The notes below the pieces were generated by a model that was not told the origin of the DNA, ran no database searches, and saw only the letters and a program-made list of their open reading frames with translations. Below are positions 1 to 9,814 of a DNA stretch of 64,000 bases, one piece after another. The translations under genes were made by a program, and so were the position numbers. How positions within the stretch are numbered: position 1 is the first letter of the stretch; every line of letters begins with the position of its first letter. The DNA comes from Bdellovibrio sp. (GTDB lineage Bacteria > Myxococcota > SpSt-1050), in assembly GCA_020725805.1 (NCBI GenBank), contig DYEF01000070.1, positions 33,222 through 97,221 on the forward strand. The letters run 5' to 3'.

Positions 1-345
1 ATCAATTTCGAGGCTGAATATGCCTAAAGGACCCGTTTCAACAGGAGGCACATAATATGAATAATCCAGACGAGACAGAGAAGGCGTCATCAGTCCCGTT
101 GCCGACAGCATAACATAAATATACCTGTTGATTTCTGTACCAAGAAAAAGTCTGAGAGCCGCAGGAATTGACAATATTGCTTTTCCTTCGCTGGACCACG
201 TCTTTACAAATGCATCTCCCCAGTAAATCCCCGTTCCGATAAAAAATCCGGGAGTATCCGGAGTCTTTTCCTGTTCTTCAGAGAAGAGATTTGCTGATAT
301 TGCAAAACAGAAGATTATCAGCAAAATGAAAAATCTGCTATTCAT
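1..345 (-). CDS. Exported envelope protein, 3' part outside the window
   Basis: The reading frame stays open for 115 codons from an ATG at 345 to the window edge, so the C-terminus is missing. The N-terminus is a clear signal peptide: a basic MNSR start, about 15 hydrophobic residues and a cleavage region near residues 18-22. The following segment (FFIGTGIYWGDAF, then alternating polar and aromatic residues) resembles the first strands of a small outer-membrane beta-barrel. A GGGAG Shine-Dalgarno lies 8 nt upstream and a sigma70-type promoter is at 384-412. No family was recognised. Barrel protein is an inference from composition. Confidence 0.75.
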   Translation of the reverse strand, partial: MNSRFFILLIIFCFAISANLFSEEQEKTPDTPGFFIGTGIYWGDAFVKTWSSEGKAILSIPAALRLFLGTEINRYIYVMLSATGLMTPSLSRLDYSYYVPPVETGPLGIFSLEID

Positions 346-383
346 TTCTATGCTCCCATAACTCTGACCAAAAACCTGCTAAT

Positions 384-412
384 ATCTTACTGCAGAACAA
401 AAATTATATCAA
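384..412 (-). promoter_or_regulatory. Sigma70-type promoter of the truncated envelope gene
   Basis: TTGATA and TAAGAT are separated by exactly 17 bp. The predicted start of transcription, near 377, leaves a leader of about 32 nt carrying a Shine-Dalgarno. It sits just after the bactofilin stop codon at 427, so the two transcripts are probably separate. Confidence 0.5.
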
Positions 413-426
413 TAACAGATTACAAT

Positions 427-936
427 CTATACCTTTGGTATATCCGCATTGACCTTGACGGGGGACGGATGACTTGACTGACCCTTCGAAAGATTTATGG
501 ATTTATCTGTCTTGCAGTTACCTTCGAAAATCACACCCGATTCAATCATAAGATTGCCTGTGACTATATTACCAACCACCTTTGCCGGTGCGTGAAGTTC
601 ACAGGACTTCTGAGCAATAATATTCCCCTTGATTTCACCGTAAACAGAGACCGAACCAACCGATATCTCAGCCTGAATATGGGCACCCTCTCCTATAATC
701 AGTGTATCCTCACTGAAAATCTCACCGATAAAATCACCCTCAATCCTTACAGTCCCCTCGAATGTGAGTTTTCCTTCAAACTTTGAACCTTTGCCGAGAA
801 TTGCATTAAGACTTGTAGGGTCCTTCATAATCTCTTCCTTTTTTCCAAGAGGCATTTTATTCTCCTTTTTTATATTTTGGATATCTTCAAAATTATCATA
901 TTCAGTTTTTGAATCCTTCTTTGAAAATATCATCAT
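427..936 (-). CDS. Bactofilin (polymer-forming cytoskeletal protein)
   Basis: Bactofilins self-assemble into cytoplasmic filaments that act as scaffolds for cell shape, chromosome ends or polar proteins. Residues about 45-145 form the beta-helix core: repeats with regularly spaced Gly and hydrophobic residues (EGKLTFEGTVRIEGDFIGEI, then GEIKGNIIAQ and GNIVTGNLMI). Tails of about 40 and 25 polar residues flank it, as usual for the family, and 169 aa is a typical length. The gene starts 3 bp after the parB stop codon and is surely co-transcribed with it. In Myxococcus xanthus bactofilins position the ParABC segregation machinery, so a link to chromosome positioning is a reasonable inference. 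There is no membrane segment. Confidence 0.93.
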   Translation of the reverse strand: MMIFSKKDSKTEYDNFEDIQNIKKENKMPLGKKEEIMKDPTSLNAILGKGSKFEGKLTFEGTVRIEGDFIGEIFSEDTLIIGEGAHIQAEISVGSVSVYGEIKGNIIAQKSCELHAPAKVVGNIVTGNLMIESGVIFEGNCKTDKSINLSKGQSSHPSPVKVNADIPKV

Positions 937-939
937 CTC

Positions 940-1773
940 TCACCTCAAAAGCAAATCAATCAGATTCTTTAATTCGTCTTCTGACGAAAAATACATCGTA
1001 ACACTTCCGCTCTTGTTCTTTCTGATACCTATTGCGGTCTTTACCCTGTAATATCTCTGAAGATTCTCTTCCAGATTTCTTACATAAGACGGTGCCGGGC
1101 CTGCAGGTTTCGACGCAGATTTAGCCTTTCTCTCTGCTTCTCTGACATTCAGACTCTCCCTCAAAATACTCGAAAGCAGTTTCTGCATCTCTGCTTCGCT
1201 CTTTGCCATCAGAAGTGCCCTTGCGTGCCCTTCGGTTATCTCCCCGCTTCTGAGCTTTTCCTTTATGTTGTCGGGGAGTTTCAGAAGTCTTAGTACATTT
1301 GCGACCGCCGGCCTGCTTCTGCCGATCTTTTTTGATAATTCCTCCTGTGTGAGGCCGAACTTCTCCATCATATACTGATACGCCTCTGCCTCTTCCAGAG
1401 GATTGAGGTCCCTGCGGTGTATATTTTCGATTATCGCCGTCTCGAGGGCCTCTTTGTCACTCATACCTGTTATAATTACCGGGACTTCCTTTAGCCCCGC
1501 CTTCAGTGCAGCCCTGAATCTTCTCTCGCCGAATACAATTTCGAACCCGCTGCCGGCAGGTCTGACAAGTATAGGCTGCAGAACCCCTTTTTCCTTTATG
1601 GAGGCAGCGAGTTCATCGATAGAGGATTCATCAAAGAACTTACGCGGCTGATTCGAATTGGGTCTTATGAACTCAACCGGCTTATAGATTATTTCCTTTC
1701 TGTTAACAGCTTCCTGAGGTTTTGAACCCAACAGGGCATCAAGTCCTCTGCCAAGAGCCTTCTTCTGCTGCAT
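940..1773 (-). CDS. parB: ParB/Spo0J-family chromosome-partitioning protein
   Basis: ParB is a CTP-dependent DNA clamp that loads at parS sites and works with the ParA ATPase to segregate origins. The N-terminus carries the ParA-contacting stretch KALGRGLDALLG (residues 5-16). The CTP-binding ParB/Srx fold covers about 30-130, with GERRFRAA at 82-89 and ENIHRRDLNP from 116. A helix-turn-helix lies at about 140-165, and the C-terminal dimerisation domain at 230-277 ends in LIDLLLR. At 277 aa the protein is complete. No parA gene is adjacent: the upstream gene encodes a 60-residue protein. No parS sequence was recognised. Confidence 0.95.
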   Translation of the reverse strand: MQQKKALGRGLDALLGSKPQEAVNRKEIIYKPVEFIRPNSNQPRKFFDESSIDELAASIKEKGVLQPILVRPAGSGFEIVFGERRFRAALKAGLKEVPVIITGMSDKEALETAIIENIHRRDLNPLEEAEAYQYMMEKFGLTQEELSKKIGRSRPAVANVLRLLKLPDNIKEKLRSGEITEGHARALLMAKSEAEMQKLLSSILRESLNVREAERKAKSASKPAGPAPSYVRNLEENLQRYYRVKTAIGIRKNKSGSVTMYFSSEDELKNLIDLLLR

Positions 1774-1782
1774 CTTTCCCCT

Positions 1783-1965
1783 TTATTCTTCTCTGTAAAA
1801 AACCGTTATGGTAAGGCAGTGAAATTCATTGTCGGAACTTTGTGTAACCACCTTGTCAACAACTTTTATTCTGGGATTCTCCCTGAGCCATTTTGTGATA
1901 GTCTCTCCGAGTTCCTCTCTCTCCTTTGCCTTTGTTGCAGTAAAAATCTTTACTCCGTTAAACAT
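1783..1965 (-). CDS. Small conserved protein of the parB operon
   Basis: This 60-residue soluble protein is rich in charged residues and ends in a beta-type segment (FHCLTITVFYRE). It has no signal peptide or membrane helix, and its only Cys is in FHC. A strong GGAGG Shine-Dalgarno 10 nt upstream and a good promoter make it a real gene. It is first in the operon with parB and bactofilin; the parB start codon is 9 bp beyond its stop. I believe similar short proteins occur in other deltaproteobacteria, but I cannot name a family. A role connected with ParB is suggested by position only. Confidence 0.8.
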   Translation of the reverse strand: MFNGVKIFTATKAKEREELGETITKWLRENPRIKVVDKVVTQSSDNEFHCLTITVFYREE

Positions 1966-1996
1966 TTGTACAAGACCTCCTCAAACAGTTACTTAC

Positions 1997-2054
1997 CGTA
2001 CACACTGTACGTTTGCGATGGACTCTATATAATACTTTTTGCAAATTATGTAAA
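1997..2054 (-). promoter_or_regulatory. Promoter and inverted repeat before the parB operon
   Basis: On the minus strand TTTACA (2049-2054) and TATATA (2026-2031) are 17 bp apart, giving transcription from about 2019. A perfect 5-bp inverted repeat with a 5-nt centre (CGTAC-N5-GTACG, 1997-2011) begins just downstream of that point, where a repressor could block initiation or a leader hairpin could form. The promoter seems strong. The role of the repeat is unproven. Confidence 0.55.
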
Positions 2055-2072
2055 TACTAAAAAACACTGCCA

Positions 2073-3119
2073 TCAGACTGTCCCCACCGCATCCCTTGTG
2101 CTCTCCTTGATTTTGTACATTGCCGAATCCGCGAGGGCAATAAGTGTATTGCGGTCTCTGGCATCGTCCGGAATAGTCGCCACGCCATAACTCGCCTTTA
2201 CCTGCAGTGCAAGACCCATATCATTTAAGAAGCTGTGCGAAAGAATCTGCTCCCTCAGAAGTTTTGCAAATTCAAATGCCTCTGCCTTCCCTGTGTCGGG
2301 CAGAATAATTACAAATTCATCTCCCCCGTATCTGATGGGTATATATTCGGGTTTCAGTATCTTCTTTATAAAGAAGCCGACCTCCCTCAATATTGCGCTC
2401 CCGCACATATGTCCGTAGGTATCATTTACCTTTTTAAAGTGGTCGAGGTCAAAGAAAATAAGAGAGAGAGCACTGCCTTTTCTGATAGTATTCTCCACCT
2501 CTCTGCTCAGATATTCATACATAAACCTGACATTATAAAGCGAGGTGTGGTCGTCTGTTATGACAAGTTCGTTGACCTTTCTGAAGTTATTGGCATTGTC
2601 TATGGCAATCGCTGTAAAATCAGCTATTATCCTCAGCAGCCTCATATCAAATTCCGTAAACCTGCCCTCCTCAATCTTGTTGACGAGTTCTATAACCCCC
2701 AGAACCTTTCCCTTGTTGATAAGCGGAACACAGACAATGGATTTGGTCTCGAAATTGGCTTCGCTGTCGAACCTCGAACAGAATCTCTTATCTTCCTTTA
2801 CATTCGAAATCAGTTCTGCCTTTCCGCTCTTTGCAACCCATCCTGCCACGCCCTCGTCGAGAGGGAGTTCCTTCCCTAAAAGTATTTCTGACGCCTCTCC
2901 TACTGCTATTTCGAACCTGAGCCGCTGTCTCTCCTCATCGAGGAGCAGAAGTGACCAGTTCTTTGCCTTTAGGAACTGTCCTACCTTGACCATCAGGATC
3001 TTCAGAACTTCGGAGATATCTACACTGCTTGTCAGAGTCTTGCTGATATCATTTAACAGTTCGACCTCCGACCTTAACTGCTGAAGCTCCCTTTTCAGCT
3101 TTATCTCGTCGCCATTCAT
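2073..3119 (-). CDS. GAF-GGDEF diguanylate cyclase
   Basis: This predicted cytoplasmic enzyme makes the second messenger cyclic di-GMP from two GTP. A short coiled coil at about 5-30 precedes a GAF sensor domain (about 35-178) and a GGDEF domain (185-345). The active-site motif GGDEF is intact at 265-269, and the metal-binding FFDLDHFK segment is present, so activity is expected. The position of the inhibitory I-site (RxxD a few residues before GGDEF) reads PEYI, so classical product inhibition is probably absent. The gene starts 4 bp after the stop of the PHP-type gene and ends the operon that begins with the symporter. A PilZ protein at 35.8-36.6 kb could be one receiver of the signal. Confidence 0.93.
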   Translation of the reverse strand: MNGDEIKLKRELQQLRSEVELLNDISKTLTSSVDISEVLKILMVKVGQFLKAKNWSLLLLDEERQRLRFEIAVGEASEILLGKELPLDEGVAGWVAKSGKAELISNVKEDKRFCSRFDSEANFETKSIVCVPLINKGKVLGVIELVNKIEEGRFTEFDMRLLRIIADFTAIAIDNANNFRKVNELVITDDHTSLYNVRFMYEYLSREVENTIRKGSALSLIFFDLDHFKKVNDTYGHMCGSAILREVGFFIKKILKPEYIPIRYGGDEFVIILPDTGKAEAFEFAKLLREQILSHSFLNDMGLALQVKASYGVATIPDDARDRNTLIALADSAMYKIKESTRDAVGTV

Positions 3120-3123
3120 AATT

Positions 3124-4275
3124 TTACCTCAAAACAGAACAACCGCAACCCCCGTTATCATCCCCGCTTACGGATTCCGAATCCGGCTGTGAAGAATCAG
3201 TAGTTATACCGGCATCTTCAGAATCACCATTTCCGGCATCCGGAACAACAGCCTTTTCATAATAAAACGGAGCCGTCCAGATAACGATTTCATTATTGAT
3301 TCCTATCCTGAGATAATACCATTTATTCGAATCAGAGAAACTGAGCGTAAATTTTAACGGTTCGTCCTTTTTGATATCATTAAATGTCTGAGATACCGTT
3401 CCGCCTGTTGTTATAACATCCACTGATGTAAAGATATCATTCCCGTCGGGGTCAGAAAGCAGCAGTTCACAGTTCACATTCTCTTTATTAAAGATAGTTT
3501 CACCCGCCCATTTTCCTTCACAGAGCCACTTAACTACCGCATTCTTATTACAGGTAGAATATGTTCTTCCATTTCTCAGACCTTCGATGAGATTATCCCT
3601 TGACAAAGACGGGAGCCACACAGCCGCTCTGCAGTCATTATGAGTCCCCCAGTCAGGGCTATGATTATCCTGATTATATACAGGAGAGAGGTGCCAGCCC
3701 TTATCCAGTGCCTGAATGTATGAAAGTTCCTGTCTGTCATCCTTATCAAAAGCAGACTTTACTTCAATAAGCGATATTATCTCATCTACATCTTTTCTGT
3801 ATTCATACTGGTGATAATTGTACATCGGTAAATCCGTATTATAGTCAGGATGATTAAACTGCATAAATGCCGGAGGATACCTCAGAAGCTCTGTATAGAA
3901 TTTATTGATATGGTCATTGATGTAACAGTCAATCGAATAGAAGTGCTCGGTCATAAACATATTGCTGTGATTATAAATCGGTGAACCCCATTCGAATCCC
4001 CAGAGCGTTTCATAGACTCCCTCAACCCTCTCTGAATCAGCAACTCTTATCATCTCCTTCAGTTCATCCTGTGTCAGCTGCTCCATATGGTCTGTCAGAG
4101 CGAAAAAATCCAGTTTTGCCACATCCCTTGCATAGGTATAAGCCTCAAGAGCTGTTCCTTTTCCGTCCGAATGGGAACAGTGTGCGTGGAGATTACCGAA
4201 GTAAACTCTGTATTCACCGGCATTTACTACAGAGAAAGATAAAAGAAACAGTAAAGATATAATAAATTTTTTCAA
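3124..4275 (-). CDS. Exported PHP-domain (CehA/McbA-type) protein with GCxC tail
   Basis: The best start is TTG at 4275. A GGAGG Shine-Dalgarno lies 5 nt before it, and the protein then begins with a classic signal peptide (MKKFIISLLFLL, cut near VNA-GEY). The mature part opens with the metal-binding motif of PHP phosphoesterases, NLHAHCSHSDGKG, followed by FFALTDHMEQ, FNHPDYN and YNQDNHSPDWG, as in the CehA/McbA branch. A hydrolase with a metal centre acting outside the inner membrane is likely; the substrate is unknown. A beta-rich domain (about 240-340) follows. The last 50 residues are an Asp/Ser/Glu-rich linker ending in GGCGCSVLR, a tail shared with the protein at 51.7-52.6 kb. Confidence 0.85.
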   Translation of the reverse strand: MKKFIISLLFLLSFSVVNAGEYRVYFGNLHAHCSHSDGKGTALEAYTYARDVAKLDFFALTDHMEQLTQDELKEMIRVADSERVEGVYETLWGFEWGSPIYNHSNMFMTEHFYSIDCYINDHINKFYTELLRYPPAFMQFNHPDYNTDLPMYNYHQYEYRKDVDEIISLIEVKSAFDKDDRQELSYIQALDKGWHLSPVYNQDNHSPDWGTHNDCRAAVWLPSLSRDNLIEGLRNGRTYSTCNKNAVVKWLCEGKWAGETIFNKENVNCELLLSDPDGNDIFTSVDVITTGGTVSQTFNDIKKDEPLKFTLSFSDSNKWYYLRIGINNEIVIWTAPFYYEKAVVPDAGNGDSEDAGITTDSSQPDSESVSGDDNGGCGCSVLR

Positions 4276-4332
4276 AATCTCCTCCCTGTTGTAATCCAAA
4301 ATATTCCATTTTTAATGATTTGTAAAGACTGA

Positions 4333-5832
4333 TTAAAGATTATCTATAGAAAATTTAAATATCAGAAGATCTGTACCGGAAAAGTCAGTATAATCGTTTG
4401 CAAATGCACCTCCGGCAAAGAGATGTCCGTAGGCGATTAGCGATTTCAGTCTGAAATATCTGTTTCTGAACCATTCTCTCTCTACACCGAAGTCAAGTTC
4501 CAGTCCCAGAAGATTGGACGTAGAAAATGAGTTGAAGAAGTTTTTTTTATTATCAGACATATAGGAATAATACGGGTCTATCATATCTTCAGATGTTCCC
4601 GCAAGCAGCACAGAAGATATGAACTTAAAAAGCCCCGCAAACTGATACTCCAGATTCAGTGAGGCAAATATTGTGTTTGAGATACTCCCGTTTGTCTCCG
4701 GGTCTGATATATATTCTGGTTCATCATAAAAAAGGAGATTCATCGAGCGCAGAGAAGATGCCGCAGAAGAAAAACCATATAACTCCGGAAATAGAATCAT
4801 CCCTTCCTTGAATTCCGTATTGAATCTGAATGCCTTCTCCTTATTATCAAAAGGATTATCATCCCCGCTCGCGAATCCTATATCAAGATATAATCTGTAA
4901 TCACGGTCGGTAATACCGGTCCTGATCAGAAGCCCGTATGAAAAGATATCATACTCTGACAAAAGACCACGGAATCTCTTTTCCCTCAGACCGGAAATAA
5001 CCGCAGATTCAAAATAGAAAAATATGTTCGGTGAAGTAATATCGTTATACAGATAGTGTTCTTTTTTTATGAAGACATCGTAAATATTCAGTATTGTATT
5101 CTCACCGAAAAGACTCTCGATGAACCGTCCTGAGTACAAAAATCCGACCTTAAAGCCGTCTTTTAAGTCCATTCCCGATTCCGAATCATAGACAAGGGAC
5201 GCGGTCAGATGATAACCATTATCTCCGTATCTGATATCCATAAAATTATCCCTGATAATTAATCCCGCCCCTATATTCAGTTCTATGCGGTCGGAAATAT
5301 CGGGTCTTGTGAATGAACCAAGCGGCATAAACGAGAGAAATAGTCCGGCAGATGTATCACCCTGATAATTGTCGCCAATAAGAGACCTGCTTTCCCCGTT
5401 ATTGATAATCATCCCTGTCCCCCACTGTGAGAGCTTCTGACCTGCCGCGATTCTGAAATTACGGTGAGAATATTTGAGATAAATCTCTCTTGTAAAAATT
5501 CTGTCGACCGCCCATCCGTATTTGTGATTCCTTGCAATTCTTGAATGATTAACCGCCTCCGGAGTCAGGTCCCCGTCAATGATACCTCCTGCTTCAAATT
5601 CGGTAGTAACACTTACATCACCGCAATACAGGTTTGACGCAAAGACAAGCCTCTGTTCTACATAAAAGTTCTGTCCCAGATATTCTAAAGGACCAACGGG
5701 GATATCACCCAGATTCCTTACAGACAGTCTGTATTCAAAGGGCATGGAATAATCGTAGTCATCTTCACTTATTGATGACAAATCCCCTCCTCCAAGGACA
5801 AGTATCAGGGCGGCACACAGTACAAGGCTCAT
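4333..5832 (-). CDS. Outer-membrane beta-barrel protein
   Basis: The 499-residue protein has a short hydrophobic N-terminal segment (MSLVLCAALILVLGGG) and then alternating strands rich in Tyr, Phe and Gly, ending in a hydrophobic strand (FKFSIDNL) typical of barrels. The segment RIAAGQKLSQWGTGMIIN followed by GDNYQGDTSAG resembles deltaproteobacterial barrel families such as TIGR04551, but this match is from memory and weak. The start codon lies 4 bp after the ligA stop, and the gene is followed by the exported PHP protein, so both may act in the envelope. The signal peptide is atypical because no Lys/Arg precedes the hydrophobic stretch. Transported substrate unknown. Confidence 0.75.
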   Translation of the reverse strand: MSLVLCAALILVLGGGDLSSISEDDYDYSMPFEYRLSVRNLGDIPVGPLEYLGQNFYVEQRLVFASNLYCGDVSVTTEFEAGGIIDGDLTPEAVNHSRIARNHKYGWAVDRIFTREIYLKYSHRNFRIAAGQKLSQWGTGMIINNGESRSLIGDNYQGDTSAGLFLSFMPLGSFTRPDISDRIELNIGAGLIIRDNFMDIRYGDNGYHLTASLVYDSESGMDLKDGFKVGFLYSGRFIESLFGENTILNIYDVFIKKEHYLYNDITSPNIFFYFESAVISGLREKRFRGLLSEYDIFSYGLLIRTGITDRDYRLYLDIGFASGDDNPFDNKEKAFRFNTEFKEGMILFPELYGFSSAASSLRSMNLLFYDEPEYISDPETNGSISNTIFASLNLEYQFAGLFKFISSVLLAGTSEDMIDPYYSYMSDNKKNFFNSFSTSNLLGLELDFGVEREWFRNRYFRLKSLIAYGHLFAGGAFANDYTDFSGTDLLIFKFSIDNL

Positions 5833-5836
5833 AAAA

Positions 5837-7870
<2,034 letters not shown>

Positions 7871-9232
7871 TCAACGGATAAATGTTTCATAAATAAAATT
7901 GACAAAGACAAGCAGAATCAGAAGCGGGACAATATATCTGATGAGCAAACCGTAAATTCCCCTGAACCTGAATTTATTACCATCCGATTCGATCTCCAAG
8001 ATTATTTTTTCTATGCCCCATTTATATCCGACAAATACCGCGATAAACAGAGACCCGAGTATCAGAGAGACATTCCCGAATATAATATCCATAAGTGAAA
8101 GAAAATCCATGTTGACAACCGGAAGTTTCGATAAAAATCCGACCGCTCCGCAGGAGAGTGCCGAAAAGATTCCGAGTATAAAACTAACTCCTCCGAGCAG
8201 GTATGTAGCCTTCTTTCTCTCGAAGCCATATTCGTCAACCAGATATGATGTCCCGACTTCAAGAAGAGATATCGTTGAGGTAATGGCTGCTATTGTCAGC
8301 AGGATAAAAAGCAGTGTTCCGAAGAGGATTCCGCCCGGCATCTTCGAAATCACAACCGGAAGTACCTTGAAAATCAGTGCCGGACCTTCGGCCGGAGAAA
8401 GCCCCTCAACGGAGAAGAGTGCCGGGAATATTACAAAACCGGCAATCAGGGCAACCATTGTATCCGCCAATGCAATCCATACGGAACAACTGAATACATT
8501 ATCCTTTTTGGAGAGATAGCTACCATAAGTCAGTATTGCACCCATTCCGAGACTCAGGGAGAAGAATGCCTGTCCGAGAGCGGCAACAATTACTTTGGCA
8601 TCTATCTTTGAAAAATCGGGCTTCATATAAAATTCCACGCCCTTTATTGCATTCGGGAGCGTAAGTGAGCGGATTGCAAGTATAATGAGCAGAAAGAACA
8701 GAACAGGCATAAGTATTTTTGTATATCTCTCGATGCCGTTCTGAACACCTTTGGAGATAATATAGACGGTAAGTGCTATTATAACAAACAGAAGAACTAC
8801 AGGGATAAACGGTGAAGCAGATACAGACTGAAAGACCTGAGAAATCATTTGTTCATCAGCCATTGCGAATTTATTCGAAGTTGTGATGAATATATATCCG
8901 AAGACCCATCCTGCAATGACAGAATAATAGGAAAGAATAAAGATTCCGGTCAGAACACCTAAAATACCGACAAGATACCATCTTGTATCCGGTGAAAGTG
9001 TCTTAAATGCACCGACCGGATTTCTGTTTGATGCCCTTCCGATTGCGATCTCGGTCATCAGAAGCGGTATGCCAAGTACAATTACCGCAATAAGATATAC
9101 AAAAACAAATGCCGCACCACCGTGAGTCCCGGTATAATACGGGAATCTCCAGACATTTCCGAGCCCCACCGCAGAACCGACCGCCGCCATAATAAAACCA
9201 AACTTTGAACTCCAGTTGCCTCTCTCCTGCAT
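7871..9232 (-). CDS. SNF-family sodium-dependent transporter
   Basis: Members of the neurotransmitter:sodium symporter family (LeuT-like) import amino acids or similar molecules with Na+. The first membrane helix carries the family signature GSAVGLGNVWRFPY (residues 19-32), which contributes Na+ and substrate sites. About eleven to twelve hydrophobic helices fill the 453 residues, as expected. The substrate cannot be read from sequence. An AAGGAG Shine-Dalgarno precedes the ATG. A sigma70-type promoter at 9326-9354 gives a leader of about 87 nt containing a hairpin. The gene heads the operon with ligA. Confidence 0.95.
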   Translation of the reverse strand: MQERGNWSSKFGFIMAAVGSAVGLGNVWRFPYYTGTHGGAAFVFVYLIAVIVLGIPLLMTEIAIGRASNRNPVGAFKTLSPDTRWYLVGILGVLTGIFILSYYSVIAGWVFGYIFITTSNKFAMADEQMISQVFQSVSASPFIPVVLLFVIIALTVYIISKGVQNGIERYTKILMPVLFFLLIILAIRSLTLPNAIKGVEFYMKPDFSKIDAKVIVAALGQAFFSLSLGMGAILTYGSYLSKKDNVFSCSVWIALADTMVALIAGFVIFPALFSVEGLSPAEGPALIFKVLPVVISKMPGGILFGTLLFILLTIAAITSTISLLEVGTSYLVDEYGFERKKATYLLGGVSFILGIFSALSCGAVGFLSKLPVVNMDFLSLMDIIFGNVSLILGSLFIAVFVGYKWGIEKIILEIESDGNKFRFRGIYGLLIRYIVPLLILLVFVNFIYETFIR

Positions 9233-9266
9233 CAGACTCTCCTTACATTCAAAAACGGTACAAACA

Positions 9267-9293
9267 GCAGATTTTAATAAATTAAAATCCTGC
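9267..9293 (-). promoter_or_regulatory. Hairpin in the symporter 5' leader
   Basis: GCAG-ATTTTAAT and ATTAAAAT-C-CTGC form a near-perfect inverted repeat with a 2-nt centre and one bulged base. It lies between the predicted transcription start (about 9319) and the ATG at 9232. It could be an operator or an mRNA structure controlling expression. It has no U-tract placed to make it a terminator. Confidence 0.45.
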
Positions 9294-9325
9294 TACTATA
9301 CCACTTTCAGATTCTCAGCCGCTTT

Positions 9326-9354
9326 GTAATACTTATTAATAAAAACAATGTCAA
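9326..9354 (-). promoter_or_regulatory. Sigma70-type promoter of the symporter-ligA operon
   Basis: TTGACA (9349-9354) and TATTAC (9326-9331) on the minus strand are spaced by 17 bp. The -35 box is perfect. No other strong promoter was seen before the genes down to 2073, so it may serve the whole symporter, ligA, barrel, PHP and GGDEF run. Confidence 0.65.
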
Positions 9355-9429
9355 GTTATATCCAAATCCTTTCATACCCAAAAAATTTAATAAAAATCCT
9401 AAAAATCTCTCCCATCAAAAACTTTAGCC

Positions 9430-9660
9430 TTTTGCCTTCAGCTCTACATCGCTTCGGTACACTTCGTTACTCAGCGACCTTTAAAACACAAGGACGTTGA
9501 ATAGCGAGCAAAGCGAGTATATCGAAACGCCTGATATAATCGTGGCTTCGATATGCTTCGCTACTCATCCACCTTATTAGCACTATCGCCTTCAGCCTTC
9601 AGCTCTATAGCACTATCTATTCCGCGGACTATGGACTGTGGACTATATTTCGTTTCAGCA
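9430..9660. repeat. Gene-free segment with TTCG-rich direct and inverted repeats
   Basis: Between the symporter promoter and the tRNAs no gene is visible. Two 30-bp direct copies (9451-9480 and 9545-9574) match at 24 of 30 positions and share GCTTCG, CTTCG and TACTCA blocks. A third related copy lies inverted between them at about 9497-9530. A 13-bp direct repeat GCCTTCAGCTCTA occurs at 9434-9446 and 9595-9607. It is followed by GGACTATGGACTGTGGACTA (9626-9645), an internal 9-10 bp repeat. The segment looks like an accumulation site for small dispersed repeats. No transposase remains were seen. Confidence 0.6.
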
Positions 9661-9693
9661 CCAATCCTTCTGTGAGCCGCGAATAAAAAATCA

Positions 9694-9722
9694 TTGACAG
9701 AATCAAAAAAAAATCATATCAA
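9694..9722 (+). promoter_or_regulatory. Promoter of the tRNA pair
   Basis: TTGACA (9694-9699) is followed after 17 bp by TATCAA (9717-9722). Transcription would begin near 9729, 8 nt before tRNA-Arg, and continue through tRNA-His. Confidence 0.6.
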
Positions 9723-9736
9723 ACACTTCCCTGTCC

Positions 9737-9809
9737 GGGCCAGTAGCTCAACGGATAGAGCAACGGCCTTCTAAGCCGTAGGTTGGGGGTTCGAGTCCCT
9801 CCTGGCTCG
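9737..9809 (+). tRNA. tRNA-Arg (anticodon UCU)
   Basis: A full cloverleaf can be drawn by eye: acceptor GGGCCAG pairs with CTGGCTC (one G-U pair), the D arm has AGCTCA..GAGC, and the anticodon stem ACGGC/GCCGT encloses loop CTTCTAA, giving anticodon TCT. The T arm contains GGTTCGAGTCC. The discriminator base is G, and CCA is not encoded. It is 5 nt upstream of tRNA-His. Confidence 0.96.
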
Positions 9810-9814
9810 CTTTT

